64,000 bases of DNA from positions 608,265 to 672,264 of the forward strand of contig NZ_LSGQ01000003.1 of assembly GCF_001675285.1 (NCBI RefSeq), in the 5' to 3' direction. The translations under genes were made by a program, and so were the position numbers. This document shows, one piece after another, positions 26,895 to 35,628 of the stretch. How positions within the stretch are numbered: position 1 is the stretch's first letter; every line of letters begins with the position of its first letter. The notes below the pieces were generated by a model. That model saw only the letters and a program-made list of their open reading frames with translations. It ran no database searches and had not been told where the DNA came from. This DNA comes from Elizabethkingia miricola (GTDB lineage Bacteria; Bacteroidota; Bacteroidia; Flavobacteriales; Weeksellaceae).

Positions 26895-27326
26895 TTATTC
26901 CGTTAATGCTATGGAAGGAATACAGCTTCCGCCAATTACTTTTAGTTCATTTTCAATGTTTTTCCAAAAACGGATATAGCGGTATCGGGTTTCAAAACTA
27001 TCTCCTCTGAATTTTCCTTTTAATGCTATGGTCAGTGTAATAACTGCTGTATCTTCTATAATATTCAGGCTTTCTGTTTCCGGAATTAGCTCTTCAATTT
27101 CTATTATACGGTCTTTATAATTTTTTAAGTCCTGTTCTTTGGTGATAACTTCTCCGGTGGGAATAATAAATAACAGATCATCATGAAGCAGTAAGTCAAG
27201 CATATAAATGTCACTTTCTTTCATAGCCTTGTACAATCTGTTTTCATAGGCTAGTACATTTTCCACAGAAACTTCATCGGTAGATGTAGTGTCACCAATA
27301 AACGATACAAGGCTAAGCATAAGCAA
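26895..27326 (-). CDS. NTF2-like (DUF4440/SnoaL-type) protein
   Basis: This 143-residue protein belongs to the nuclear-transport-factor-2-like fold. After a hydrophobic N-terminus (MLMLSLVSFIGDTTS) comes YENRLYKAMKESDIYMLDLLL and the strand segment LLFIIPTGEVITKEQDLKNY, typical of DUF4440 proteins, then beta strands ending with a YRYIRFWKNIENELKVIGGS signature. Members are small enzymes, immunity-like or accessory proteins; the function here is unknown. It starts 14 bp after nudK, so the two are probably co-transcribed. The start codon could be the internal ATG at residue 35, but the length with this start suits the family. Confidence 0.78.
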   Translation of the reverse strand: MLMLSLVSFIGDTTSTDEVSVENVLAYENRLYKAMKESDIYMLDLLLHDDLLFIIPTGEVITKEQDLKNYKDRIIEIEELIPETESLNIIEDTAVITLTIALKGKFRGDSFETRYRYIRFWKNIENELKVIGGSCIPSIALTE

Positions 27327-27340
27327 TGGAAGTAGTTAAA

Positions 27341-27919
27341 TTATAAAATCTGGTGGAGCTTAATGTACTGAAGGAGTATAATGGTTTTAGCATCTTTTAT
27401 TTCTCCTGTTGCTATCATATCCATTGCCTTATCGATTTCGGTTTCCAGTACCTCAATGTTTTCTTCCTCTTCCTCCAGTCCGCCACCTTCGGCAACTTTC
27501 ATATCTTTAGAATATTCGGCAATAAAGAAATACAGAATTTCTGTAACCGATCCCGGCGACATATAGGCTTCAAAAACTTTGCGTACTTCTTTTACTTTGT
27601 AGCCTGTTTCTTCTTCTGTTTCTCTGCGGATGCAGTCTTCAGGATTGTCCTGATCCAAGAGTCCTGCACATGCTTCGATCAGCATTCCTGTTTTATTTCC
27701 GTTGAGGTAGGTTGGCAGCCGGAACTGTCTGGTCAGAATAACAGTTCTGGTATCTTTATTATACAGAAGGATGGTGGCACCATTTCCTCTGTCGTAGGCT
27801 TCCCTGCTTTGGGTTTGGGTGCTGCCGTCTTCTTTGGTATATTCAAAAGTAACTTTTCTTAATACATACCAGTTATCGGATAAAATTTCGGTGTTCGTAA
27901 TCTTTACTTCCGGAGTCAT
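27341..27919 (-). CDS. nudK: GDP-mannose pyrophosphatase NudK (Nudix hydrolase)
   Basis: This 192-residue Nudix hydrolase carries the Nudix box in the segment [20 protein letters not shown] followed by GYKV (GX5EX7REUXEEXGU). The upstream [19 protein letters not shown] and the later [19 protein letters not shown] fit the ADP-ribose/GDP-mannose pyrophosphatase group. In E. coli NudK hydrolyses GDP-mannose to GMP and mannose-1-phosphate. Length and the C-terminal helix ([16 protein letters not shown]) agree. It is the first gene of a pair with the NTF2-like gene. Confidence 0.88.
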   Translation of the reverse strand: MTPEVKITNTEILSDNWYVLRKVTFEYTKEDGSTQTQSREAYDRGNGATILLYNKDTRTVILTRQFRLPTYLNGNKTGMLIEACAGLLDQDNPEDCIRRETEEETGYKVKEVRKVFEAYMSPGSVTEILYFFIAEYSKDMKVAEGGGLEEEEENIEVLETEIDKAMDMIATGEIKDAKTIILLQYIKLHQIL

Positions 27920-28050
27920 TTTTTGTGTTGTTTAGATGGAGCTAACATACAAAGAAATAAAGAATTAGCGGGCTTTTGAGAAGGATATTTTTTTTACAAA
28001 ATTCATCCAGCTTTCTGTACATTTTATCCTGCCAAAAGTACAATTGGTCA

Positions 28051-28096
28051 AAAAAATAACCGGGAAAGAAACGGATTATCATTTTTCTCCCGGTTA
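28051..28096 (-). terminator. Rho-independent terminator after the HAD hydrolase gene
   Basis: A perfect 9-bp stem (TAACCGGGA with TCCCGGTTA) encloses a 22-nt loop. On the minus strand it runs into TTTTTT. It begins about 50 bp past the stop at 28146. Confidence 0.75.
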
Positions 28097-28145
28097 GTTC
28101 TGTTTATTTGTTCTCCCAAAAACGGGTCTGAAAGACGTTTTCTTC

Positions 28146-28961
28146 CTAATCTATAATTCCGAAATGCTTCAATGCTTTCAGAATACCATCATTATCTATA
28201 TCATCTGTTACATAATCTGCAATCTCTTTTACTTCAGGATTAGCATTTCCCATAGCAATCCCCAAAGCGACATATTTCAGCATAGTAATATCATTGCCGC
28301 CATCCCCAAATGCCATAGTTTGGGAAACATCTATCCCGTAATGTTTACAGAATACTTCAATACCTACCTGCTTACTTTGGCCACTCGGGTTAACATCTGC
28401 AAAAAGCGGAGACCATCTTGAAGCGATAGAATCAGGCATTACCTGAGCCATAAATGCAGCTTCTTCTTCAGAAGAAATAAAAATATTACCCTGAAGCACA
28501 TTCTCAGTATCCGTATTAGACATATCTACCAAAGGAGGAACCGGAAGGTTGAGGTGTGCATACATCCCGGCGATTTCCGGTGTTACATCATGAATGAAAT
28601 TTCCATGTTCTGACATCAGAGAAAAGCTTAAAGGATTGTTATCTGCATAATCCAGTAATGCTTTTACATCATTGGGATTAATACATTTTTTGAACAATAC
28701 TTCACCTTCTTTGGTAATACAATAACCACCGTTGTACGTAATGAACCCATCGAAATCCAGGTATCTGATATGCCCGATATCATTATAAGAGCGTCCTGTA
28801 GAAACAAAGACATGTATACCTTTTTCTTTTAAAATCCGAATCGCTTCTTCTGTGGAAGCGGGAACTTTGTGTGTTTTAAAGCTTAGCAATGTTCCGTCAA
28901 TATCGAAGAAAACTGCCTTAATATCATTAGTATTTGGTGAATCGTTTTTTAGTTGATTCAT
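28146..28961 (-). CDS. Cof-type HAD-IIB family hydrolase
   Basis: This 271-residue HAD phosphatase has motif I AVFFDIDGTLLSFK (nucleophile and acid Asp pair) near residue 16, motif II in HVFVSTGRSYND, motif III around the conserved Lys near residue 198, and motif IV in AFGDGGNDITMLKY. A Cof-type (C2B) cap lies between motifs II and III. Such enzymes dephosphorylate sugar phosphates, pyridoxal phosphate or FMN-type cofactors; the substrate is not predictable. Monocistronic with its own terminator. Confidence 0.93.
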   Translation of the reverse strand: MNQLKNDSPNTNDIKAVFFDIDGTLLSFKTHKVPASTEEAIRILKEKGIHVFVSTGRSYNDIGHIRYLDFDGFITYNGGYCITKEGEVLFKKCINPNDVKALLDYADNNPLSFSLMSEHGNFIHDVTPEIAGMYAHLNLPVPPLVDMSNTDTENVLQGNIFISSEEEAAFMAQVMPDSIASRWSPLFADVNPSGQSKQVGIEVFCKHYGIDVSQTMAFGDGGNDITMLKYVALGIAMGNANPEVKEIADYVTDDIDNDGILKALKHFGIID

Positions 28962-29095
28962 AATTTTAAAATATTATCGTTAATGTTACTTTTTTAGAGC
29001 TTATTATAATTAACCGGAAATAAGCAGTACCGTTTTTGAGCGATTAACATTTATAAAGCGTCATACTACGGTTTTACAATATTATTAAAAACGAT

Positions 29096-29842
29096 TCAGG
29101 GATTATTCAGAAATAACTGACGGTCCAGTACTTCTAATTCCTGTGGAGTAGGCTGATTTTTAGGATCGATAAATTCTTTGAAATCAGGTGTGTCATCACA
29201 GAAAATAATATCGAAAGAAAAACGGTTTCGTCCATACAGGCCCCTGTGGATCATATTTGCAGAAAATACCAGGAGATCCCCACGATCCAGACTTATTACT
29301 TTTCCTCTTTCCAGACTGTCACCGGGCTTGCGTCCGTTTAAAGATAATCTGGTTTCCGATTCTTCCGGAAGATCCCAGTTTTTATGAGTTCCAGGAACTA
29401 ACTCGATACCCAGTTCAGGTTTGAAAGGAATTCTGAAGTGTACAACATTTTGGTTCCGGATAGCTTCTTTTTGATCATCAATATTTAATCCGGTATACTG
29501 AATATCACGGTGCCAGTAATTTTGCTGCAACGGATTGAACGGGTCAAAAAATAGCTGGGTGTTCAGAAATACAGCTTTTCCCGGAAAAATGGAGTTAAGA
29601 ATATTTTTAATTTTTTCCTGTGTGATAAAACGAAAAAGTGCAAGGCGTTCCTGTTCGTTAATAAACTCACCGGATGTTATACTGTGGCTGTTGATAGAAC
29701 CATTCTTGTAACCTTCGGCATTGACTGCCAGCCAGCTTTTATGGAATTTTTTCAGAATACGCTCTGTCTCTTGCAGTTTGGTTTCTGCAAAAAAGTTTTC
29801 AAAATGAATATAACCGGACTCATTGTAATCGTTATGCTGCAT
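29096..29842 (-). CDS. Phytanoyl-CoA dioxygenase (PhyH)-family protein
   Basis: The protein is counted from the ATG at 29842 (248 residues, MQHNDYNESGYIHFENFF). An earlier frame start would add 19 hydrophobic residues not typical of this cytosolic family. The Fe(II) motif HxD is seen in NYWHRDIQYTG, the distal His in FSANMIHRGLYGRNR, and the 2-oxoglutarate-binding Arg just after. The segment LGIELVPGTHKNWDLPEESE also matches the PhyH family. It is expected to hydroxylate a small molecule using 2-oxoglutarate and O2; substrate unknown. Stand-alone gene. Confidence 0.88.
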   Translation of the reverse strand: MQHNDYNESGYIHFENFFAETKLQETERILKKFHKSWLAVNAEGYKNGSINSHSITSGEFINEQERLALFRFITQEKIKNILNSIFPGKAVFLNTQLFFDPFNPLQQNYWHRDIQYTGLNIDDQKEAIRNQNVVHFRIPFKPELGIELVPGTHKNWDLPEESETRLSLNGRKPGDSLERGKVISLDRGDLLVFSANMIHRGLYGRNRFSFDIIFCDDTPDFKEFIDPKNQPTPQELEVLDRQLFLNNP

Positions 29843-30010
29843 TATGGTATTGTGATTTTGAATGAAGTAAAAGCTATGCAAAAATCTAACCTCTTTCAAA
29901 TATACAACAATTCTTTTCCTTTTACAGGCATAGAATTTTAAGTTCTGTTAATTTAGCAAGTTGTTGGTTATTAACCATTAGTTGTTAGTTATTAGTTTTC
30001 GGTTGTCAGT

Positions 30011-30073
30011 CATTACTCATTACTCATTACTCATTACTCATTACTCATTACTCATTACTCATTACTCATTACT
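30011..30073. repeat. Tandem heptamer repeat (CATTACT)9
   Basis: Nine perfect head-to-tail copies of CATTACT run from 30011 to 30073, immediately before the 3' end of the minus-strand gene at 30081 (complement AGTAATG). It is flanked by degenerate related words (GTTATTAGTTATTAGTTTTC). A 7-bp unit is prone to slippage, so copy number should vary between strains. Confidence 0.95.
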
Positions 30074-30080
30074 ATTATCC

Positions 30081-30896
30081 CTATTTACTATGGGCATATT
30101 TTTCAATAATCATTTCAGTAACAGGTCGCAATGTCGCACCGTTTTTAGGATTAATTCCTTTTCTATTAGTAGTGGTAAAAAAGTCAACCTTGTTCCAACG
30201 TTTGGAATACCAGATTTTGCCCAGCGCATTTTCCGAAGTTAAAGTATCGGGTCTTGTAATTTTTTTGAAGTTGTTTAAATCCAGAGAATCAATAGGTATT
30301 ATATTTCTGTAAAGAGTTTTGTTGTCACAAGCAATTGAAGTGTATGCATTATCATCCCAATACATGCATTTTTTTTCAGGCTCAATCCTTCCTATAAGTC
30401 TGATAATACTATCAGTTATAGATTCATTCCTAAGTTGGTTATTCTTCTGTCGAATAAAACCAATACCACCCATAAAGGTTCCAAGTAAAAGGATAATTCC
30501 TATAATACCCATATTACTTTTCTTGTGGAAGAAATCAGGGAGGTTTAAAAGAGGCTTATTTACAATGTTAATAACTATTTTAGAGATTGTATGATTTATT
30601 GAATATTCAATGGTTTTCCATTCTGAACAATACTCTTTAAAAGTATCATACCCGAGATATTTACTCAGATCATCTAATATATTGGTCTTTATATTATAAT
30701 CTCCATTTTCTTCTTTTACTATTGCCTTATAATAGTTTTCAAAAGCTTTATAACTCAGTTGAATTTTATAATCATCTTTAAATGTTCTTTCAAGATACTT
30801 AGTAATGCCACTAAATGAGATTTCTGTTGTTTCACTAGAAGCCTTTTCGTAGACATCTTCAAGCAATTTTTTTTTTTGGGCTAAAAATTTCGCCAT
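30081..30896 (-). CDS. Hypothetical membrane protein
   Basis: I do not recognise this protein. From the ATG at 30896 it has 271 residues: a Lys-rich N-terminal cytoplasmic part of about 115 residues (MAKFLAQKKKLLEDVYEKAS), one transmembrane helix around 133-150 (MGIIGIILLLGTFMGGIGFI), and an extracytoplasmic domain of about 115 residues with two Cys. The longer open frame upstream (to 31079) encodes a Phe/Lys-rich low-quality extension and is unlikely to be translated. The 3' end abuts the heptamer repeat. It is divergent from the secreted-peptide/kinase cluster, so it could be a sensor or effector of that cluster, but nothing in the sequence proves it. Confidence 0.6.
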   Translation of the reverse strand: MAKFLAQKKKLLEDVYEKASSETTEISFSGITKYLERTFKDDYKIQLSYKAFENYYKAIVKEENGDYNIKTNILDDLSKYLGYDTFKEYCSEWKTIEYSINHTISKIVINIVNKPLLNLPDFFHKKSNMGIIGIILLLGTFMGGIGFIRQKNNQLRNESITDSIIRLIGRIEPEKKCMYWDDNAYTSIACDNKTLYRNIIPIDSLDLNNFKKITRPDTLTSENALGKIWYSKRWNKVDFFTTTNRKGINPKNGATLRPVTEMIIEKYAHSK

Positions 30897-31103
30897 ACTT
30901 CTAAAATTTACTTGCAAAATAGAATGTCCGTTGCTAAAAAAAATACGGTTTTCCGTACAAAATGGCTGAAAAACTTTCCAAAAACTTTCCAAAAACTTTC
31001 TAACCCTTGCCTTGTGCTTTGCTTTTACTTTGCCATAGAAATCAGTGAGAAAACAAGACTTATAAAAACCAAAGTACAAAACTGATTTTTAAAATGGCTG
31101 GAT

Positions 31104-31243
31104 AAAACGGAGTGTAAATCTCTGGGTTGGGAAGCAGAATTTGCCCCTCCGTTTTTGAAAGCCCACTTCCCAAAAATTTAAGAAGCGCTTCTTTTTTAAA
31201 CAACGTGTAACACCGCCTGTGATCTGTTTCGCAGGGAAGAACA
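31104..31243 (+). other. Structured intergenic leader between divergent genes
   Basis: The 376-bp gap between 30896 and 31273 is unusually rich in inverted repeats. AAAACGGAG (31104-31112) pairs with CTCCGTTTT (31147-31155), a terminator-like stem with T-run. TGGGAAG (31127-31133) pairs with CTTCCCA (31166-31172). AAGAAGCGCTTCTT (31180-31193) is a perfect palindrome followed by Ts. A nested stem GTGT/ACAC plus CCTG/CAGG spans 31205-31241. It reads as the leader of the small-peptide mRNA, an attenuator, or a small RNA. Confidence 0.5.
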
Positions 31244-31272
31244 CTTATGCAAATTTTTAAATTTTTGAAATT

Positions 31273-31449
31273 ATGATTAATTTAATTTTAATGCTACTAG
31301 GATTAGCATTTCCAAATAATAATATACCAGCACCAGTAAACCATCCAACTACTATTTCTGCTTATGGAGCAGATGGAGATCAAACAGATTCAGGTGGTGA
31401 TGCTGGTGGAGATACGGGCGGAGAAAATGGGCAAACCCCCAAGAAATAA
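31273..31449 (+). CDS. Small secreted peptide candidate (58 residues)
   Basis: This short reading frame is supported by context, not homology. ATG at 31273 starts MINLILMLLGLAFPNNNIPA, a short hydrophobic signal-like head. A polar tail of about 35 residues follows, dominated by Gly, Asp, Thr and Gln (DGDQTDSGGDAGGDTGG) and ending TPKK. A strong terminator begins 19 bp after the stop, which marks a discrete transcript. It sits between a structured leader and a TPR histidine kinase gene on the same strand. It could be a secreted signal or a small envelope protein. The lack of a clear cleavage motif (no AXA) is a weak point. Confidence 0.55.
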   Translation: MINLILMLLGLAFPNNNIPAPVNHPTTISAYGADGDQTDSGGDAGGDTGGENGQTPKK

Positions 31450-31468
31450 TAACTAAGAGAACTAGAGA

Positions 31469-31492
31469 GGCGGCAGAAATGTCGTCTTTTTT
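31469..31492 (+). terminator. Rho-independent terminator after the small peptide gene
   Basis: GGCGGCA pairs with TGTCGTC (7 bp, two G-T pairs) around a GAAA tetraloop and is followed by TTTTTT. It is 20 bp downstream of the stop at 31449, supporting the small ORF as a transcribed unit. Confidence 0.88.
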
Positions 31493-31633
31493 ACTGTATA
31501 AGGATATCTTGATTGAGTATTCATTATTTAATCTTTTTATAAGAATTAGAATTAGTGGGTTTATTGAGGGATAAATTAAATAAAGAATATTTTACACTTT
31601 ATTTTTTTAACTTAGGCTGAAAATATAATAACC

Positions 31634-33307
31634 TTGAGAATACTCTATTTTTTGTTATTTGTTTTAATGGTTTCATGTACAAAAACTAAAGAAAGTAATA
31701 TCAATGAAACTGAAAAAAAGGCAGATAATCCTTATTATGAAAAAGCATGGTTGTATTTAGATCAGAAAAACCCTGTGAACGCTTTTCAGAATTTTAATAA
31801 AGCAAAAGAAATCTATCTGAAGAATAATGACAATTTAGGTGTTGGGAAATGTCTGATGAACATGGGGATTATTTTAACCGATCAGGGGGATTATTTTGGT
31901 GCACAGGAAACTTCTTTAGAGGCTATAAAATATTTTGATGAAAATAATAAAGGAAATTATAGTTATATAAGTGCTAATTACAATAATTTAGGGATTGCTT
32001 CATATAATTTGAAAAGTTATGAAAATGCTCTAGGGTTTTACGATTCTGCCATAAAATTTTCCTTTGGATCAGATGATGTATTTATATACCTGAATAATAA
32101 AGGAAATACTTATAGAGAACAGGGGAAATATATAGAAGCAATAAATGCATATAATAAGATATTAAAAAAAACAAATTATATTGGAATTGAGTATGCTAGA
32201 GTACTTTCTAATTATGCAAAGATAAAATGGCTTCAAAATTCTAACTATAATCCTGTTTCAGAATTAAAAAAAGCGCTTAATATTCGGTTACAGGAACAAG
32301 ATTTATGGGGACAAAATGCAAGTTATGCATATTTAGCTGATTATTATATCCAAAAGAAATCTGACTCAGCACAAATCTACGCAACAAAAATGTATGGTGT
32401 TGCTAAAACACTGAAAAGCCCGGATGATCAAATCGAGGCTCTCCAGAAATTAATTATCCTTGAAAATCCGGAGAAATCAAAACAGTACTTTTTGACTTAT
32501 CAGAAACTGAATGACAGTTTACAGGCTGCCAGAAGTAAGGCAAAAAATCAGTTTGCCTTAATCCGTTATGAAACCGAAAAGAATAAAGCCAATTTCCAGA
32601 AAGCTCAGGCGGATAATGTGAAGAAACAAAATCAGATACTGAAACAATATGCAGGTTTAGGAATTTTTGGGCTTGTATTAATAGGCGGTGGAGTTTGGTA
32701 CAGAAGAAGAAAGAAAATTTTGCAACAGGAAAAAGAGCTGGAGGTAAAAAAAACAGAACTTAGGTATTCTAAAAAAGTTCATGATGTTGTTGCCAACGGA
32801 ATTCATAGGGTAATGACAAAGCTCGAAAATCAGGAACATATTGATAAAGATACCATGCTGGACGACTTGGAAATTGTGTATGAGAAATCACGGGATATTT
32901 CTTATGATCATGAAAAAAATAATGACCTTCCGTTTGGAGAAAAGCTGACAGAAATGCTGAAATCTTATTCTTCCGATGACTTGCAGCTGGTTATTATTGG
33001 AAATGAGGAAATACATTGGGATAAACTGAATAAAAACACTCAGGCTGAAGTATTTTATGTATTACAGGAGCTTATGACCAATATGAAGAAGCATAGCAAA
33101 GCGACACGTGTTGTAATTAGAATGAACCGCATAAATGAAGAAATTACGGTCCGTTATACAGATAATGGTGTAGGATGTGACAAACTCTCTCCTAAAAACG
33201 GAATTAAAAATACGGGAAACCGTATGGAATCTATTGGCGGGACTATTAATTTTGACGCAGTAAGTGGAGAAGGCTTTAAAGCCGAGTTAAAATTTTCTGT
33301 TCAATAA
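31634..33307 (+). CDS. TPR-containing lipoprotein-type histidine kinase
   Basis: This 557-residue protein has a lipobox-like signal (LLFVLMVSC, Cys15), then TPR repeats (about residues 30-300) and a transmembrane helix at 340-355. The phosphoacceptor region KKVHDVVANGIHRVM has His383, and a HATPase_c domain occupies about 450-557 with the N-box ELMTNMKKHSKAT and the G1 box YTDNGVGCD. This is the flavobacterial NarL/DesK-like kinase type with a periplasmic TPR sensor. The start is a TTG at 31634; an in-frame stop (TAG) lies 19 bp upstream, so no longer start exists. The partner response regulator follows after 15 bp. Confidence 0.9.
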   Translation: MRILYFLLFVLMVSCTKTKESNINETEKKADNPYYEKAWLYLDQKNPVNAFQNFNKAKEIYLKNNDNLGVGKCLMNMGIILTDQGDYFGAQETSLEAIKYFDENNKGNYSYISANYNNLGIASYNLKSYENALGFYDSAIKFSFGSDDVFIYLNNKGNTYREQGKYIEAINAYNKILKKTNYIGIEYARVLSNYAKIKWLQNSNYNPVSELKKALNIRLQEQDLWGQNASYAYLADYYIQKKSDSAQIYATKMYGVAKTLKSPDDQIEALQKLIILENPEKSKQYFLTYQKLNDSLQAARSKAKNQFALIRYETEKNKANFQKAQADNVKKQNQILKQYAGLGIFGLVLIGGGVWYRRRKKILQQEKELEVKKTELRYSKKVHDVVANGIHRVMTKLENQEHIDKDTMLDDLEIVYEKSRDISYDHEKNNDLPFGEKLTEMLKSYSSDDLQLVIIGNEEIHWDKLNKNTQAEVFYVLQELMTNMKKHSKATRVVIRMNRINEEITVRYTDNGVGCDKLSPKNGIKNTGNRMESIGGTINFDAVSGEGFKAELKFSVQ

Positions 33308-33322
33308 AAATACCAATTCAAG

Positions 33323-33988
33323 ATGTTTAAAAAAATCCTTGTTGCTGAAGATTATGAAAGTTCTAATATTTCTGTAGAGAAAGCATTGGAAGATCTTAAA
33401 ATAGAAGAATCTAAATATGTTTATTACTGTGATGATGCGCTGCAGAGAGTGCATATAGGCATACATGAAAAACAGCCTTTCGAGCTGTTAATTACTGATT
33501 TGTCTTTTGATGAGGATCATCGGGAACAGAATCTTAAAAGTGGTTCCGAGCTTATTGAGGCTGTAAAAAAGATACAGCCGGATATAAAAATTATTGTTTT
33601 CTCAATAGAGAAAAAGCCGAATATAATAGATGATCTTTTCCGTAAATATGAAATCAACGGTTATGTCTCCAAGGGCAGAGAAGATACAAAAGAATTGAAA
33701 AAAGCTATAAAAGCGGTTTATAATAACGAGAAACACATCTCGCTGAATCTGAAAAAGTCTATAAAAGATAAAAATTCTTACGAGTTTACTTCCTATGATA
33801 TTACATTAGTAGACTTACTTTGTCAGGGAATGCGCCAACAAGCGATATCGGACCATCTTAAAGATAGCGGAGTCAGGCCTTCCAGTTTAAGCAGTGTAGA
33901 AAAAAGGTTAAATGGTCTGAAAGAATCCTTGAATGTCAATACCACTGAACAAGTGGTTGCTATTTTCAAAGATATGGGATTGATATGA
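33323..33988 (+). CDS. Response regulator with LuxR-like HTH output
   Basis: This 221-residue protein has a receiver domain (acidic pair Glu9-Asp10, phosphoacceptor Asp59 in LLITDLSFDEDH, Lys in GYVSKGRED). The C-terminal region LCQGMRQQAISDHLKDSGVR resembles a divergent LuxR/NarL-type HTH. The loop after Asp59 (SFDEDHREQNLKSGSE) is longer than usual. It is co-transcribed with the TPR kinase (15-bp gap) and ended by a strong terminator. Its targets are unknown; the next seven-gene cluster and the small peptide gene are candidates. Confidence 0.88.
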   Translation: MFKKILVAEDYESSNISVEKALEDLKIEESKYVYYCDDALQRVHIGIHEKQPFELLITDLSFDEDHREQNLKSGSELIEAVKKIQPDIKIIVFSIEKKPNIIDDLFRKYEINGYVSKGREDTKELKKAIKAVYNNEKHISLNLKKSIKDKNSYEFTSYDITLVDLLCQGMRQQAISDHLKDSGVRPSSLSSVEKRLNGLKESLNVNTTEQVVAIFKDMGLI

Positions 33989-33989
33989 G

Positions 33990-34030
33990 CCAGAAGTCAG
34001 AAGTTAGAAATTAGAAGTGGGAAGTTAGAA
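33990..34030. repeat. Degenerate GAAGTTAGAAATTAGAAG repeat
   Basis: Imperfect reiterations of AGAAGT(C/T)AGAA (such as AGAAGTTAGAAATTAGAAG and GGAAGTTAGAAAG) follow the response regulator stop. The same kind of sequence appears inverted at 3345-3376 and 53883-53905, so it is a recurrent noncoding filler in this genome. Confidence 0.5.
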
Positions 34031-34108
34031 AGCTGATGTCACAGATTTGTAACCCGTCATTTTGATCAAAACGAAATTAGAATAGCCTTGCCAAGGCTTA
34101 TTTGTTAT

Positions 34109-34140
34109 AAACCTTTCAAAGTTAATTTGAGAGGTTTTTT
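34109..34140 (+). terminator. Rho-independent terminator after the kinase/response-regulator operon
   Basis: A 12-bp stem (AAACCTTTCAAA with TTTGAGAGGTTT, one G-T pair) and a 5-nt loop run into a T-rich tail. It separates the two-component operon from the seven-gene cluster starting at 34217. A second small palindrome (AGCCTTG/CAAGGCT) lies just upstream at 34084-34098. Confidence 0.88.
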
Positions 34141-34216
34141 ATTTTACGGGTTTCCGTAAGGAATGCTTATGCCGACGATCTACTTTTGGAGTGTTAAATC
34201 AATTAAAAATAACACT

Positions 34217-34549
34217 ATGGGAAAATTTGTAATTACCAAAAGAGTAAACGGTGAATATCAGTTCAATCTGAAAGCAGGAAATGGCGAGATTATTTTAACC
34301 AGCGAAGGTTATAATCAGAAAGCATCCTGTCAGAAGGGGATAACTTCTGTGAAGAATAATTCTCAGGACGACTCGAAATACGACAGAAGAGTGGCTAAAA
34401 ATGATAAAGATTATTTTGTCTTGAAAGCAGGCAATGGTGAGATTATTGGGAAAAGCCAGTATTATGCTTCAAAGTCCTCAATGGAAACCGGAATAGCATC
34501 GGTAAAGCATAATGCACCGGATGCTGAAGTTGTAGACGAAACAATTTAA
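34217..34549 (+). CDS. DUF1508 (YegP-family) protein with two repeats
   Basis: From the ATG at 34217 (110 residues) this is a tandem pair of DUF1508 units. Each has a F/YxLKAGNGEII strand and a KSSCQKGI/SSMETGI helix start: FNLKAGNGEIILTSEGY and YFVLKAGNGEIIGKSQYYAS. The earlier frame start would add 18 unrelated residues. DUF1508 domains are small alpha/beta modules of unknown function, often found with stress and signalling genes. It is the first gene of a tightly packed seven-gene operon, and its stop codon overlaps the next ATG by 1 bp. Confidence 0.9.
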   Translation: MGKFVITKRVNGEYQFNLKAGNGEIILTSEGYNQKASCQKGITSVKNNSQDDSKYDRRVAKNDKDYFVLKAGNGEIIGKSQYYASKSSMETGIASVKHNAPDAEVVDETI

Positions 34550-35628
34550 TGCCAATAATGATGGAACTCAAATTAAAACTTGAACAACTAAGCCAGAGAA
34601 TTCAGGGACTGAAAGAACAGGTACAAACGGAAGAAGCTACTAAAAATGCTTTTGTTATGCCTTTTATCCAGATGCTGGGTTACGATATATTCAATCCTAC
34701 AGAAGTAATCCCGGAATATATTGCGGATATCGGAACCAAGAAAGGTGAGAAGGTAGATTACCTGATTAAAAACAATCAGGAACCTATTCTAATTATAGAA
34801 TGTAAAAACTGGAAGGAAAATGCAGATGCTCATAATTCACAGCTTCACAGATATTATCATGTTTCCAAAGCAAGATTTGGTGTTTTGACCAACGGTATTG
34901 TGTATAACTTTTACACAGATTTGGAAAAACCAAATATTATGGACGATAAACCATTTCTGACGATCAATCTGGAAGACTTGAAAGACAGTGCTATAAAGGT
35001 ATTAGAAAGCTTTAATAAGCAGAGCTATAATTTAGAATCTATTCTGGATTCTGCCGAAGCGTTAAAGTATATAAGAGCTATCCGAAAGGAATTCGAAAAA
35101 GAAATAGAAAATCCGTCTGACGAGCTGGTTCGTCTATTGGTCAATAAATTCTTTGAACGTCCCCTTACCGCAAACCGAATGCAGTCTTTCAAGGAGTATA
35201 CGAAAAGAGCGTTGAGTATTTCTATTACTGAATCGATAAGCTCCCGGTTAAAATCTGCACTGGTAATCAACGAAACACTGGATACCAATACTCCGAAACC
35301 GGTAGCTGTAGATGAGCATAGTGAAACCTCTAAAATTGTAACAACGGAAGAAGAGCTGGAAGCCTTTCAAATTGTAAAGGCTATTTTGAGAGAAAAGCTC
35401 CCGGCAGAAAGAATTGCCCACAGAGATACCCAGTCTTATTTTGGTGTTTTACTGGATGATAACAACCGAAAACCGGTTTGTCGTTTTCATTTTGGAGCAT
35501 CCAGGAAACAAATAGAACTTTTCCACAATGGTAAAGATGCCGGAGAAAGAATGCTCTTGGAATCATTGGAAGATATTTACAAACATCGTGATTCATTACA
35601 TCAGACAATTGAAAATTATACAGTATGA
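34549..35628 (+). CDS. HsdR_N-type restriction-endonuclease-like nuclease protein
   Basis: This 359-residue protein has an N-terminal PD-(D/E)xK nuclease fold of the type I restriction enzyme R N-terminal (HSDR_N_2) class. Asp70 lies in KGEKVDYLIKNNQEP and Glu84-x-Lys86 in LIIECKNWK, after a helical region with VMPFIQMLGYDIFNPTEVIP. There is no helicase domain, so it is not a complete HsdR. The C-terminal part (about 260-359) is a separate alpha/beta module with FHFGASRKQIELF. Stand-alone proteins like this are widespread, with unproven targets. It is embedded in the DUF1508-to-vWA operon, overlapping the genes on both sides. Confidence 0.85.
   Translation: MPIMMELKLKLEQLSQRIQGLKEQVQTEEATKNAFVMPFIQMLGYDIFNPTEVIPEYIADIGTKKGEKVDYLIKNNQEPILIIECKNWKENADAHNSQLHRYYHVSKARFGVLTNGIVYNFYTDLEKPNIMDDKPFLTINLEDLKDSAIKVLESFNKQSYNLESILDSAEALKYIRAIRKEFEKEIENPSDELVRLLVNKFFERPLTANRMQSFKEYTKRALSISITESISSRLKSALVINETLDTNTPKPVAVDEHSETSKIVTTEEELEAFQIVKAILREKLPAERIAHRDTQSYFGVLLDDNNRKPVCRFHFGASRKQIELFHNGKDAGERMLLESLEDIYKHRDSLHQTIENYTV

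Noticed and set aside
30011..30073. CRISPR or protein-binding array
   Set aside because: A 7-bp simple tandem repeat without spacers is not CRISPR.
29982..30242. Plus-strand frame reading through the heptamer repeat
   Set aside because: Its sequence (THYSLLITHYSLL repeats) is only the translation of the tandem repeat and lies opposite a real gene.
30897..31079. Longer start for the membrane protein at 30081
   Set aside because: The extra ~61 residues are a Phe/Lys-rich chance extension upstream of a good internal ATG at 30896.
34549..35628. Complete type I restriction R subunit
   Set aside because: Only the N-terminal nuclease-like domain is present; there is no helicase and no HsdM/HsdS gene.
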